From the NCBI GenBank assembly GCA_012517405.1, contig JAAYVB010000001.1, forward strand, positions 124,001-188,000: 64,000 bases of DNA, in the 5' to 3' direction. The position numbers were made by a program, and so were the translations under genes. Source of the stretch: Propionibacterium sp. GTDB taxonomy: Bacteria > Actinomycetota > Actinomycetes > Propionibacteriales > Propionibacteriaceae. Positions 29,784 through 39,109 of the stretch are shown piece after piece. Each line of letters starts with the position of its first letter. Position 1 is the stretch's first letter. The notes under the pieces were generated by a model. The model did no database searches, was not told the DNA's origin, and worked only from the letters and a program-made list of their open reading frames with translations.

Positions 29784-30752
29784 ATGAACCCTGGAGTCCT
29801 TCTCGTCCGGACGGCGCAGCGGCACTCGCCGGGCCTTGCGCTCATCCTGGCCGTCTGGCTGATGCTGGGTCCGACTGCGGCGGCATCGGCTGATGCGTCC
29901 GGACGAGTCGCCCCACTGCCCGGCCCCGTGCTGCGCGGATTCCAGATCGCCGAATACAACTGGCTGCCCGGGCATCGCGGCGTCGACCTGGCGGGCACGG
30001 CCGGCGATCTGGTGACGGCGGCTGCCGCCGGGACGATCAGCTGGGTCGGCGTCATCGACGGCGTGCCCATGATGACGGTTCAGCATCCTGACGGGCTGCG
30101 CACCACCTACCAGCCGGTGGAGGCGAGCGTCGCCGCCGGCCAGCGGGTGGCCGCTGGTCAGCCGATCGGGGTGCTCACCGCGGGTCATTGCGCACAACAG
30201 GCATGTCTGCACTGGGGGCTGCGCGACGGCGACGACTATCTCGATCCGCTGCTGTGGCTGGGCGGCTGGGGGGAAGCCGAGGTGCGTCTGCTGCCCCGCT
30301 CCGCGGTGCCCCGTCAACAACCCCCGCCCGGCGCCGTCGAGGCCACCGATGTCTTGCCGCTGACCGGGGATCTCCCGGTGGCGGGGCCCTTGACGTCGGG
30401 TTTCGGTTCGCGGGTGAACCCGATCAGTGGTCTCGCCGAGTTCCACGACGGCATCGACATCGGGGCCGCCTGCGGCGCGCCGGTGCAGGTGCTGTGGCCG
30501 GGCACGGTCGTCTTCGCCGGAACTGCGGGCGGCTACGGGCAGCGCGTCGAGATCGATCACGGTGTGATCGGCGGCGTCCAGACCCGGACCTCGTATTCGC
30601 ATCTGTCGGGGTTCGGGGTGTCCGCCGGTCAGCACGTCGCCGCCGGAACCGTGATCGGCCAGGTCGGCAGCACCGGCTACTCGACCGGCTGTCACCTGCA
30701 CTACTCCGGTGTGCGCAATGGGGCGCTCGTGGACCCCAGAACCATCGGCTGA
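29784..30752 (+). CDS. Secreted protein with two tandem M23 (LytM) domains
   Basis: A 322-residue protein with a Sec signal peptide (hydrophobic LALILAVWLMLG, probable cleavage after ASA near residue 37). Domain 1 (about 55-150) has HRGVDLAG and CLHWGL: the usual HxH second-metal motif is CxH. Domain 2 (about 205-315) has FHDGIDIGAACGAPV, SYSHLSG and CHLHYSG, so all zinc-peptidase histidines are present. Domain 2 should be the active peptidoglycan endopeptidase and domain 1 may be a binding module. Single-domain CLHWGL proteins are common next to rpsB in actinobacteria. ATG at 29784 chosen from the signal peptide. Confidence 0.82.
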   Translation: MNPGVLLVRTAQRHSPGLALILAVWLMLGPTAAASADASGRVAPLPGPVLRGFQIAEYNWLPGHRGVDLAGTAGDLVTAAAAGTISWVGVIDGVPMMTVQHPDGLRTTYQPVEASVAAGQRVAAGQPIGVLTAGHCAQQACLHWGLRDGDDYLDPLLWLGGWGEAEVRLLPRSAVPRQQPPPGAVEATDVLPLTGDLPVAGPLTSGFGSRVNPISGLAEFHDGIDIGAACGAPVQVLWPGTVVFAGTAGGYGQRVEIDHGVIGGVQTRTSYSHLSGFGVSAGQHVAAGTVIGQVGSTGYSTGCHLHYSGVRNGALVDPRTIG

Positions 30753-30756
30753 GTAG

Positions 30757-31698
30757 TCAGGCCCGCGGATGAGCCTGCCGGAAGGCCTGCTTGAGCCGCT
30801 CATTGCTCACATGGGTGTAGATCTGCGTGGTCGCCAACGAGGCATGGCCGAGCATCTCCTGGACGCTGCGCAGGTCGGCTCCGCCTTCCAGCAGATGGGT
30901 GGCCATCGCATGCCGCAGGCCGTGCGGGCCGACATCGGGTGCCTGCGGGATGGCGTGCATGGCCTGATGCACCACCCGCCGCGCGACCCGCGGATCCAGT
31001 CGGCCACCCTGGCGTCCCAAAAAGACAGCCTGCGCCGACGAAGCGGTCAGCCACTCCGCACGCCGGGCCAGCCACGACTCCACCGCGCGCCGGGCGGGGT
31101 CGCTCAGCGGGACGGTGCGCTGCTTGTTGCCCTTGCCCAGCACCCGGATGACGCCGCGCTCCCGGTCGATATCGGCCACGTCCAACCCGCACAGCTCCGA
31201 CACCCGGATGCCCGACCCGTAGAGCACCTCCAGAATCGCCAGGTTGCGAACCCCCAACGGCGACGGATCTTCTGCGGCCGCCGCGAGGACCGCGTCCATC
31301 AGGGTCGCGGCATCGGTCTGAGTCAGCGTCTCGGGCAACCGGTGAGGAATCTTGGGCGATTTCAGCGCGGCCGCCGGATCCTCGTCGACCAGACCCTGCC
31401 GTTTCGCCCATCGGAAGAAGACCCGCACCGCGCCGCTGCGCCGCTGCAGGCTTGCGGCGGCCAAACCCGCGTCGTGCTGCGAAGCCAGCCACGAACGCAG
31501 ATCGGGCAACTGCACCTGGTCGAGGCGCGCGATGCCCGCGTCTGCGAGCCACTGCCCCAACTGCTCAAGATCACCGCTGTAGGCCCGCACGGTGTGCTGT
31601 GACCGATTCAGCTGCAGCCGCTGGTAATCGGCGAATGCGTCGAACGCGTCCTGCAGCGCGGCCGGGATCGGAGCGCTCGCGTCAGCGTCCACGCTCAT
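30757..31698 (-). CDS. xerC: Tyrosine recombinase XerC
   Basis: A 313-residue site-specific recombinase that resolves chromosome dimers at dif with its XerD partner. Catalytic residues are visible: Arg in YGSGIRVSELCGLD, Lys in GKGNKQRTVPL, HxxR in HGLRHAMATHLLEGGADL, His in LGHASLATTQIY and the nucleophile Tyr of the same motif. The N-terminal SAM-like domain covers about residues 15-110. ATG at 31698 has GGAGGTG upstream. It converges tail-to-tail with the M23 gene and is a chromosomal xer, not a phage integrase. Confidence 0.92.
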   Translation of the reverse strand: MSVDADASAPIPAALQDAFDAFADYQRLQLNRSQHTVRAYSGDLEQLGQWLADAGIARLDQVQLPDLRSWLASQHDAGLAAASLQRRSGAVRVFFRWAKRQGLVDEDPAAALKSPKIPHRLPETLTQTDAATLMDAVLAAAAEDPSPLGVRNLAILEVLYGSGIRVSELCGLDVADIDRERGVIRVLGKGNKQRTVPLSDPARRAVESWLARRAEWLTASSAQAVFLGRQGGRLDPRVARRVVHQAMHAIPQAPDVGPHGLRHAMATHLLEGGADLRSVQEMLGHASLATTQIYTHVSNERLKQAFRQAHPRA

Positions 31699-31844
31699 CG
31701 GGCACCTCCAGCTATCACGGTCGTTCACAGCATTGCGCACATCGGGCAACCCGTGTCGGATCAGCCGCCGCGAGTCGTATAAGTTGGATGAGTTGGACGG
31801 GTCATGTCCCGGTGAACATCAGCAGAGAGTGAAGGACGAGCAGG

Positions 31845-32438
31845 ATGCCAACTCCCCAGGAATGGGCCGCCAAAGGCAAGGTCTTACGCGTGACTCGTTG
31901 GACTGAGCCGGTGATGCGAAACCCGACCCGGCCGGTTACGCAGTTCGGTGAAGACCTGCATCAACTCGTAGCTGACATGTTCGCCACCATGGCTGCCGCC
32001 GACGGCGTGGGGCTGGCCGCCCCACAGGTCGATGTCGATCTCGCGCTGTTCGTCTTCTACTGCCCGGACAAGGACGACCACCTGCAGTACGGGGTGGTTT
32101 GCAATCCTGTCGTGACCCTGCCGGAGGGCAAGGACCGCCGGCTCGATGCCACCGAGGAGGGCTGCCTGAGTTGGCCGGGCGCCTATCAGCCGCTGGCCAG
32201 GCCCGACGTCGCCGTCTGTGAGGGCCAGAACGAGCACGGTGAGCCGATCCGCATCGAGGGCACCGGGCTGCTGGCTCGCTGCCTGCAGCATGAGACCGAC
32301 CACCTTTCCGGCACCGTCTTCGGCGATCGGCTGTCGAAGCGTTCCCGCCGGCTGCTCAACGAGCAGCATGATTCGATGGCGGCGCTCTACCCCGCCGACT
32401 GGCCGGTCAGCCGCAAACGCGCGCCCGCCGATCTGTGA
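31845..32438 (+). CDS. def: Peptide deformylase
   Basis: A 197-residue Fe/Zn enzyme that removes the N-formyl group from nascent proteins. All three motifs are intact: GVGLAAPQ, EEGCLSWPG (metal Cys) and QHETDHLSG (HExxH). ATG at 31845 with AAGGACGAG upstream. It stands alone, divergent from xerC, with no fmt beside it. Confidence 0.95.
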   Translation: MPTPQEWAAKGKVLRVTRWTEPVMRNPTRPVTQFGEDLHQLVADMFATMAAADGVGLAAPQVDVDLALFVFYCPDKDDHLQYGVVCNPVVTLPEGKDRRLDATEEGCLSWPGAYQPLARPDVAVCEGQNEHGEPIRIEGTGLLARCLQHETDHLSGTVFGDRLSKRSRRLLNEQHDSMAALYPADWPVSRKRAPADL

Positions 32439-32532
32439 GCGTCGGCTCCGCCGGCACTGTTGTATCGGCCTGCCGGCGTCCGTGAACGCCCGCGGCTACG
32501 CTCCCGGCGCCGCCGGGCAGTAGGCTGCTGCC

Positions 32533-34239
32533 GTGTCCAAGGATTACGAGATCGTCCACACCAATGGACGCGACATTGCCCGCATCGCCTGCCGTGGGCG
32601 CGATGTGCTGCACAACCCGATGATCAACTACGGCACGGCGTTCACCAAGGAGCAGCGCGAAGCGCTCGGATTGACCGGGTTGCTCCCGAATGCTGTCATC
32701 AGCCTGGACGCCCAGGTGCGTCGCGTCTACAAGCAATATCGGCACGAGCCGTCCGATCTGGCCAAGTACAACTATCTGACGGCCATGCAGGACCGCAATG
32801 AGACGCTGTTCTACCGAGTGCTCACCGACAACATCCAAGAGATGCTGCCGATCATCTACACTCCGACGATCGGGCTGGCGATTCAGGAATACAGCCACTG
32901 GTTCCACAAGCCACGCGGCATCTACCTCGACATCGACAATCCCGATGGCATCCAGGCCGCGTTGCAGGCCTCCGGCAAGGGTCCCGACGACATCGATCTG
33001 GTCGTCGTCACCGACTCCGAGGGCATCCTCGGCATTGGTGATCAGGGCGTCGGAGGCGTGGCCATCACCGTCGGCAAACTGTCGGTCTACGTGGCGGCCG
33101 CCGGCATCCATCCCAATCGGGTCCTGCCCGTGGTTCTCGACACGGGCACCGACAATCTCGACCTGCTGAACGATCCCGCCTACCTGGGCGTCCGGCATGC
33201 CCGGGTGCGCGGCGAACGCTATGACGCGTTCATCGAGAAGTTCGTCGGTGAGGTCACCGAACGCTTCCCACAAGCACTGCTGCACTGGGAGGACTTCGCC
33301 GCCGGCAACGCCCACCGGATCCTCAACCGCTACCGCGACGAGATCTGCACCTTCAACGATGACATCCAGGGCACCGCCGGTGTCGTGGTGGCAGCGGTAT
33401 TGGCCGCCATCCGCACCTCGCACACCCGACTCGCCGATCAGCGCATCGTCATCCATGGCGCCGGAACCGCCGGGGTGGGTATCGCCCATCTGCTGCTCGA
33501 CATCATGGTCTCCCAAGGCATCGACCGCGATCAGGCCATCCGCCAGTTCTGGGGGCTGTCCAGCCGGGGCCTGTTGATCGAGGGCGGCAAGCTGCGCGAC
33601 TTCCAGGCTCCGTTCGCTCGTCCCGCCGACGAGGTGGCCGGCTGGAAGCTCGACACGCTCGGACATTACGAATTGGCCGATGTGGTACGCAATGTGCACC
33701 CCACCATCCTCATCGGCACCTCGGCGCAGCCGGGTACCTTCACCGAGGAGATCGTGCGCGACATGGCCTCCCACACCGACCAACCGATCATCATGCCGTT
33801 GTCGAATCCGACGACGAAAGCCGAAGCGCTGCCGTCCGACGTCTTGGAGTGGACCGGCGGGCGTGCGCTGATCGCCACCGGCTCGCCGTTCGACCCGGTC
33901 GAGCTCAACGACACCCGTTACGAGATCGCGCAGGCCAACAACGCACTGATCTTCCCGGGTATCGGTCTGGGAGTCATCAGCTGCCGGGCCAGCCGGGTGA
34001 GCGACACGATGATCGGGGCCGCAGCCCAGGCGGTGGCGTCCGCAGTGACCGATCGCAGCCCGGGCGCCTCACTGTTGCCCGCGATGACTCAGCTGCGCAG
34101 TATTTCGGCGCGGGTGGCGGTGGCGGTGGCCGAGCAGGCCCGGCGTGAGGGCCTGGCCCAGCGTCACCTGGACAATCCGATCCAGCAGGTCTACGACGCC
34201 ATGTGGCAGCCGGTGTATCCGGAGGTGGAAGTCATCTGA
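32533..34239 (+). CDS. NAD-dependent malic enzyme
   Basis: A 568-residue large-type malic enzyme (same length class as E. coli MaeA/SfcA) that decarboxylates malate to pyruvate with NAD(P). Diagnostic segments are YTPTIGLAIQEYSHWFHKPR, DSEGILGIGDQGVGGVAITV, NDDIQGTAGVVVAAVLAA and the dinucleotide site IHGAGTAGVGIA. Some residues differ from the commonest form (for example the GVGGVAITVG stretch). GTG at 32533, 94 nt after def, so co-transcription is possible. Cofactor preference cannot be read reliably from sequence. Confidence 0.93.
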   Translation: MSKDYEIVHTNGRDIARIACRGRDVLHNPMINYGTAFTKEQREALGLTGLLPNAVISLDAQVRRVYKQYRHEPSDLAKYNYLTAMQDRNETLFYRVLTDNIQEMLPIIYTPTIGLAIQEYSHWFHKPRGIYLDIDNPDGIQAALQASGKGPDDIDLVVVTDSEGILGIGDQGVGGVAITVGKLSVYVAAAGIHPNRVLPVVLDTGTDNLDLLNDPAYLGVRHARVRGERYDAFIEKFVGEVTERFPQALLHWEDFAAGNAHRILNRYRDEICTFNDDIQGTAGVVVAAVLAAIRTSHTRLADQRIVIHGAGTAGVGIAHLLLDIMVSQGIDRDQAIRQFWGLSSRGLLIEGGKLRDFQAPFARPADEVAGWKLDTLGHYELADVVRNVHPTILIGTSAQPGTFTEEIVRDMASHTDQPIIMPLSNPTTKAEALPSDVLEWTGGRALIATGSPFDPVELNDTRYEIAQANNALIFPGIGLGVISCRASRVSDTMIGAAAQAVASAVTDRSPGASLLPAMTQLRSISARVAVAVAEQARREGLAQRHLDNPIQQVYDAMWQPVYPEVEVI

Positions 34240-34263
34240 TCCGGGCTTGCTGAGGCCATCCGG

Positions 34264-35073
34264 CTACTCGGCGAGCGCGAAACAGGCGACTGCCGCCGCA
34301 GCCGCGACATTGAGCGAGTCGACGCCGTGGTGCATCGTGATGCGCACCACGGCGTCGGCCTGATCAAGCCAGTGCGCGCTGAGTCCGTCACCTTCGGTAC
34401 CGAGCAGCAACGCGATCTTTCGCGGGGCCTGCCGCAGCTGGCCGGCGAACTCCGCCAGCGGTACCGCGTCGTCGCGCAGCGCCATCGCCACAATCTCGAA
34501 GCCGGCCTCCTGCAGCTTTCGTAGATCGGAGGCCCAATTGGTCATCCGGGCCCATGGCATCTCGAAGACTGTCCCCATCGATGTCTTGATCGCCCGCCGA
34601 TAGAGCGGATCGGTGGCGCGCGGAGCGAGCAGCACACCGTCCCAGCCCAGTCCGGCCGCGCTGCGGATGATCGCGCCGAGATTGGTGTGGTCGACGATGT
34701 CCTCGCAGACCACCAGCCGCCGGGCGTCCAACAGGTCGCTCATCCGGAGGCCGACCGTGCGGTGCATGGACGCGAGGGCGCCGCGGTGCACATGGAATCC
34801 GGTCACCTGCTCAGCCAGTTCCTCGGTGACGAGGTAGACCGGGGCGGCGCTGTCGTCCAGCAGGTCGGTCAGTTCGGGCAGCCATCGCTCGGCCAGCAGA
34901 AAAGACCGGGGCCGGTAGCCTGCCTCGACCGCACGGCGGATGATCTTTGCTCCCTCGGCAATGAACAGGCCGCCGTCGGTCTCCAACTTGCGACGCAGGC
35001 TGGTCTCACGCAGCCTGACGTAATCGTCCAGACGCTCATCGGTGGGATCGGTGATCGGAACGAGGTTGGCCAC
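34264..35073 (-). CDS. SpoU/TrmH-family RNA 2'-O-methyltransferase
   Basis: A 269-residue SPOUT methyltransferase. Motif 1 is EDIVDHTNLGAIIRSAAGLG, motif 2 is LLLGTEGDGLS and motif 3 is ITMHHGVDSLNVAAAAAVA, giving the trefoil-knot SAM site; the N-terminal part (about 1-110) is the RNA-binding substrate domain. The exact RNA target is unknown. GTG at 35073 opens VANLVPITDP and is preferred over the longer frame, but no Shine-Dalgarno is seen, so a leaderless message is possible. Confidence 0.87.
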   Translation of the reverse strand: MANLVPITDPTDERLDDYVRLRETSLRRKLETDGGLFIAEGAKIIRRAVEAGYRPRSFLLAERWLPELTDLLDDSAAPVYLVTEELAEQVTGFHVHRGALASMHRTVGLRMSDLLDARRLVVCEDIVDHTNLGAIIRSAAGLGWDGVLLAPRATDPLYRRAIKTSMGTVFEMPWARMTNWASDLRKLQEAGFEIVAMALRDDAVPLAEFAGQLRQAPRKIALLLGTEGDGLSAHWLDQADAVVRITMHHGVDSLNVAAAAAVACFALAE

Positions 35074-35143
35074 GGGGACCGATCGTAGCCGTCGGGATGG
35101 GCATGGGAATCGCGCGCGGCCGTGTCGTCGTATGGTGAGATCC

Positions 35144-36148
35144 ATGACTCCGACCGCCCTCACGCGCAGGCCTTGGTGGCGGCGCATCGATTACTTCATG
35201 GTCGCCATCGTCAGCGCGGCTGTGCTCGCCACCTTCCTACCGGCCCGCGGCGCCGGGGTCGAGGTCGTCGACTGGGCGTCCAAGATCACCATCGCCATCT
35301 TGTTCTTCCTCTACGGTGTCCGCCTCCAGCCCGCCGAGACGCTGGCCGGGCTGAAGCACTGGCGACTGCACACGGTGATCCTCGCGTTCACCTTCGTCGC
35401 CTTCCCGATCGTCGGGCTGGCGTTACGGGTTGCGGTGCCCGGGCTGATCAACGAGGACGTCTACCGTGGTCTGCTGTACATCTGCCTGCTGCCGTCCACC
35501 GTGCAAAGCTCGATCAACTTCACCTCGATAGCCCGGGGTAACGTCGCCGCCGCGATCATCAGTGCCTCGATGTCGAACCTGCTCGGGGTCTTCATCACTC
35601 CGCTGCTGGCCATCTCGCTGATGAGCACCACGGGGATGCACCTCGACCCCAGTTCCATTCTCGACATCGCCGCGCAGATTCTGCTGCCGTTCGTGCTCGG
35701 TCAGCTCTCACGGCGCTGGACGGCCGACTTCGTGATGGCCCACCCCAAGCTCAAGCTGTTCGATCAGGCATCGATCGTGCTGGTCGTCTACCGTGCCTTC
35801 GGCCAGGGCGTGCGCGAAGGACTGTGGCAGCGCACCGGCCTCAGCGACATCGCGATGATCTGCGTGGCCATCGCGGTGATACTCCCGCTGATGCTGTGGC
35901 TGACCTGGATGGTGGCCGGTTGGCTGGGATTCAACCGCCGCGACCAGATCGCGATCCAGTTCTGCGGCACCAAGAAGTCCTTGGCCACCGGAGTCCCGAT
36001 GGCTTCGGTGATGTTCCCGGCGGCCCAGGTCGGCATGATCGTGCTGCCCCTGATGATCTTCCACCAGGCGCAACTGATGGTGTGCAGTTCGCTGGCCAGC
36101 CGCTATGCGCGCAAGCCCGAGGAATGGCTGGACGAGACCAACCGCTGA
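35144..36148 (+). CDS. Bile acid:sodium symporter family (BASS) membrane protein
   Basis: A 334-residue membrane protein of the BASS fold, about ten helices. ILFFLYGVRLQPAETLAGLK and LLPSTVQSSINFTSIARGN match conserved BASS motifs, and QFCGTKKSLATGVPMASV the second. Family members carry out sodium-coupled uptake of organic anions or pantothenate; this subgroup resembles YfeH-like proteins whose substrate is unknown. ATG at 35144 or 35132 are both possible. Divergent from the SpoU gene. Confidence 0.88.
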   Translation: MTPTALTRRPWWRRIDYFMVAIVSAAVLATFLPARGAGVEVVDWASKITIAILFFLYGVRLQPAETLAGLKHWRLHTVILAFTFVAFPIVGLALRVAVPGLINEDVYRGLLYICLLPSTVQSSINFTSIARGNVAAAIISASMSNLLGVFITPLLAISLMSTTGMHLDPSSILDIAAQILLPFVLGQLSRRWTADFVMAHPKLKLFDQASIVLVVYRAFGQGVREGLWQRTGLSDIAMICVAIAVILPLMLWLTWMVAGWLGFNRRDQIAIQFCGTKKSLATGVPMASVMFPAAQVGMIVLPLMIFHQAQLMVCSSLASRYARKPEEWLDETNR

Positions 36149-36164
36149 TCGGGTGTGATATCGG

Positions 36165-36947
36165 TTAGGCGGCCCGGGCGGTCCAGCGTCCGTCGATCTT
36201 GGTGATATGCAGAGGCATACCGAAAGCTGCGGTCAGCTTCTCGTCGGTGAGCACCTCGTCGATCGGGCCGGCGGCCACCACCGATCCGTGCGCCATCAGC
36301 ATCGCGTGGCTGATGCCCTCGGGGATCTCCTCCACGTGGTGAGTGACGAGCACCATCGTCGGTGCGTCCGGATCCTCGCACAGCTCGGACAATGTCTTGA
36401 CCAGGATCTCACGCCCGCGCAGATCAAGCCCGGCGCCGGGCTCGTCGAGCAGCAGCAGTTCGGGATCGGTCATCAGCGCCCGGGCGATCTCGACGCGTTT
36501 GCGCTCGCCTTCCGACAAGGTGCCGTAGGTGCGCCCGGCCAGATCCTCCACATGCATCAACCGCATCAGTTCGAGAGCCCGAGCGTGGTCCATCTCCTCA
36601 TAGGTCTCGCGCCAGCGTCCCATCACGCCGTAGGACGCCGAGACGATGACATCGGCGACCTTCTCCCGGTTGGGAATGCGGTGTGCGATCGAGGAGGAAG
36701 CCACGCCGATACGCGGACGAAGTTCGAAGACATCGACAGCGCCGAGATATTCGCCCAGCACCTCGACAACACCGGCGGTCGGATGCATCTGTGTGCTGAG
36801 CAGAGCGAGCAGAGTGGTCTTGCCTGCTCCGTTGGGGCCGATGATCACCCAGCGGTCGCCCTCCTCGACTTTGAAGTTCACATCGTGTAGCAGAAGGGCG
36901 GTTCCGCGCCGCACGCTGACTCCGGCCAATTCGGCTACTGCAACCAT
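36165..36947 (-). CDS. ABC transporter ATP-binding protein
   Basis: A 260-residue stand-alone ATPase. Walker A is GPNGAGKTT, the Q-loop region precedes SSSIAHRIPNREKVADVIV, the signature reads LSEGERKRVEIARAL, Walker B LLLLDEPGAGLD and the H-loop VTHHVEE. The signature has E in place of the more usual second G (LSGGQ). No permease gene is adjacent, but the DUF456 gene lies 47 nt upstream on the same strand. The coupled transporter and substrate are unknown. ATG at 36947. Confidence 0.83.
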   Translation of the reverse strand: MVAVAELAGVSVRRGTALLLHDVNFKVEEGDRWVIIGPNGAGKTTLLALLSTQMHPTAGVVEVLGEYLGAVDVFELRPRIGVASSSIAHRIPNREKVADVIVSASYGVMGRWRETYEEMDHARALELMRLMHVEDLAGRTYGTLSEGERKRVEIARALMTDPELLLLDEPGAGLDLRGREILVKTLSELCEDPDAPTMVLVTHHVEEIPEGISHAMLMAHGSVVAAGPIDEVLTDEKLTAAFGMPLHITKIDGRWTARAA

Positions 36948-36994
36948 GCCCCCGACCTTACCGTTTCATCGTCATCGATGCTCAACCTGCCCGC

Positions 36995-37486
36995 TCAGAA
37001 ATAGAGGAAGATCCCGACCGTCCAGCAGGCGACCGCCAACCCGGCGCAGCTGAACTCGATCAGCATGCCCAGCCCCACTGATTTCATCGCCACCACTGAG
37101 GCATCCCAGGCCTGCCGCGGCTCACGCAACCGGTACCACTCGCTGCCGAAGAGCCCCACGATGAAGCCCACGAACAGCCCGACCACAGGTATCACGAAAG
37201 CACCGATGACGCCCACCACGGCGCCGATCAGGATCGACCGGTTGGGGATCTGGCGGCCCTTCAGGCGCTTGCCGGTCAGCAGCGTCGAGGCGGTCATGCC
37301 CACCCCGCACAGCAGCAGGCCGAGCCCGAAGACCGTCCAGCCGATCGGCCCGCCGATCACGATCGCCCAGAGCAGCAGCCCGGCGATCACCAGGATGCTG
37401 CCGGGCAGGATCGGGAAGATCGTCCCGAGCACACCGATCACCACCAGCACGCCGGTGATGACGGTGACCAGGACGTCTACTGTCAA
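36995..37486 (-). CDS. DUF456 membrane protein
   Basis: A 163-residue protein with about four to five hydrophobic helices and the glycine-rich patterns LGTIFPILPGSILVIAGLLL and GAVVGVIGAFVIPVVGLFVG of DUF456. Function unknown. The best start is TTG at 37486, 3 nt past the fabI stop with GGGAGCC upstream; the longer open frame overlaps fabI in another frame and is a shadow. Confidence 0.75.
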   Translation of the reverse strand: MTVDVLVTVITGVLVVIGVLGTIFPILPGSILVIAGLLLWAIVIGGPIGWTVFGLGLLLCGVGMTASTLLTGKRLKGRQIPNRSILIGAVVGVIGAFVIPVVGLFVGFIVGLFGSEWYRLREPRQAWDASVVAMKSVGLGMLIEFSCAGLAVACWTVGIFLYF

Positions 37487-37488
37487 GA

Positions 37489-38262
37489 TCAGGCTCCCGT
37501 GGAGTGCAGGCCGCCGTCCACGTGCACCATGGTGCCGGTGGTTGCCGGGAACCAGTCGCTCAGCAAAGCCACCACGGCCTTGCCGACCGGCGTGGCGTCC
37601 GAGGCGTCCCAGCCGAGCGGGGCACGCCCGTCCCAGATGTCGTTGAACGAGCTCGCACCGGGGATCGCCTTCTTGGCGATGGTGTCGACCGGGCCCGCGG
37701 CAACCAGATTGCTGCGGATGCCATCCGGCCCGAGATAGCGGGCCAGGTACCTGTTGGTGGACTCCAGGGCCGCCTTGGCGACACCCATCCAGTCGTACGA
37801 CGGCCAGCTCACGGTGGCATCGAAGGTCAGGCCGACGATGGACGAGCCGCGTCCCAGCAACTCGCGCACCGCCATGGTGAGCGACTGCAGCGAGTATGCG
37901 GAGGTCTGGACCGCCATCGCCACGTCGTCCCATTCGGTGGTCAGGAAAGCCCCACCGAGTGCCCGCTCCGGGTGCGCGTAAGCGATCGAATGCACCACGC
38001 CGTCCAGATGATCGAAGCCGAGTTCGCGCAGTTGACCGGGCAGCGCGGCCAGCTGTTCGGCGTCGGTCACGTTGAGGTCGAGCACCTCGGGCACCGGGTC
38101 GAGCTTCTTGACCACGCGGCGGGTCAGCCCCATGCCGCGGCCGAAATTGGAGACGACGATCTCGGCGCCTTCTTGCTGGGCGATCCGCGCCACCGAGTAG
38201 GCGATGGAGGTGTTGAGGGTCACACCGGTGACCAGGATCTTCTTGCCTTCGAGAATGCCCAT
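37489..38262 (-). CDS. fabI: Enoyl-[acyl-carrier-protein] reductase (NADH), InhA type
   Basis: A 257-residue short-chain dehydrogenase-fold reductase that completes each fatty-acid elongation cycle. LVTGVTLNTSIAYSVARIAQ is the InhA-like cofactor site; the active-site segment is SYDWMGVAKAALESTN (Tyr and Lys in the Y-x6-K spacing of FabI/InhA). ATG at 38262 lies 1 nt beyond the fabG stop, so fabG-fabI are co-expressed. It is the usual target class of triclosan and isoniazid. Confidence 0.94.
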   Translation of the reverse strand: MGILEGKKILVTGVTLNTSIAYSVARIAQQEGAEIVVSNFGRGMGLTRRVVKKLDPVPEVLDLNVTDAEQLAALPGQLRELGFDHLDGVVHSIAYAHPERALGGAFLTTEWDDVAMAVQTSAYSLQSLTMAVRELLGRGSSIVGLTFDATVSWPSYDWMGVAKAALESTNRYLARYLGPDGIRSNLVAAGPVDTIAKKAIPGASSFNDIWDGRAPLGWDASDATPVGKAVVALLSDWFPATTGTMVHVDGGLHSTGA

Positions 38263-38263
38263 G

Positions 38264-38992
38264 TCAGTGCCCCATTCCCAGGCCGCCGTCAACCGGGATC
38301 ACAGCCCCGGTGATGTACCCGGTTTCGTCTTCGACAAGGAATTTCACCGCATGCGCAACATCGGCGATAGTGCCCATCCGGCCGACCGGGATGCGCTCGG
38401 CGTACGACTTCTGGGTCGCCTCATCCAGCACGTCGGTCATCGCGGTCTGAATGAATCCGGGAGCGACGACGTTGAAGGTGATCCCGCGACCGCCGACCTC
38501 GCGGGCCACGCTGCGGGCCATGCCGATGAGACCGGCCTTGGTGGACGCATAGTTCACCTGCCCGGCCGAACCGAGCAGCGCAACCACCGAGCTGGTGGCG
38601 ACGATGCGTCCGAAGCGCTGCTTGACCATGCCGCGCACAGCCCGGCGGACGACGCGGTAGGCCCCGGTCAGGTTGACGTCGAGAACCTTCTCCCAGTCCT
38701 CGTCGCTCATCCGCATCAGCAAGGTGTCACGGGTGATGCCGGCGTTGGCGACCAGGATCTCGACCGGGCCGTACTCGGCCTCCACCTTCTTGAAGGCCTC
38801 GTCGACCGACTCTGTGTTGGTGACATTGCAGGCCACGCCCAGTACACCCTCAGGCGCGGCGTCCGAGATATCGAAGCTGGCGACGCGGTATCCGGCGTCC
38901 CGCAGGGTCTCGGCGATCGCTGCACCGATGCCTCGTCCGGCGCCGGTGATGACGGCTACACGGCCGCTTGAAGTATTGGCAGTTTCGCTCAC
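38264..38992 (-). CDS. fabG: 3-oxoacyl-[acyl-carrier-protein] reductase
   Basis: A 242-residue classical short-chain dehydrogenase. TGAGRGIGAAIAETL is the NADPH site, NAGITRDTLLMRM the FabG-specific segment, SSVVALLGSAGQVNYASTKA the Ser-Tyr-Lys active site, and the C-terminus ends IPVDGGLGM. GTG at 38992 is the likely start; its ribosome site is poor. The upstream frame continues antisense to the methyltransferase gene and is rejected. Paired with fabI as in mycobacteria. Confidence 0.93.
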   Translation of the reverse strand: MSETANTSSGRVAVITGAGRGIGAAIAETLRDAGYRVASFDISDAAPEGVLGVACNVTNTESVDEAFKKVEAEYGPVEILVANAGITRDTLLMRMSDEDWEKVLDVNLTGAYRVVRRAVRGMVKQRFGRIVATSSVVALLGSAGQVNYASTKAGLIGMARSVAREVGGRGITFNVVAPGFIQTAMTDVLDEATQKSYAERIPVGRMGTIADVAHAVKFLVEDETGYITGAVIPVDGGLGMGH

Positions 38993-39109
38993 TCCAGTGA
39001 ATCTATCGTTCGGCTGCCGTTGTTGGTGGTGTGAGTGGCACAAAAACAGCCAGCCATCGTTGTCTGTTTCGTCCGCGCCTGCTGGTTCGTGCCTGGGCTG
39101 CGGGCCAAG

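Noticed and set aside
32407..33783. A 458-codon minus-strand frame over the malic enzyme
   Set aside because: Antisense to a recognisable enzyme; no motif.
37487..37933. N-terminal extension of the DUF456 frame
   Set aside because: Lies out of frame over fabI, which has full conservation.
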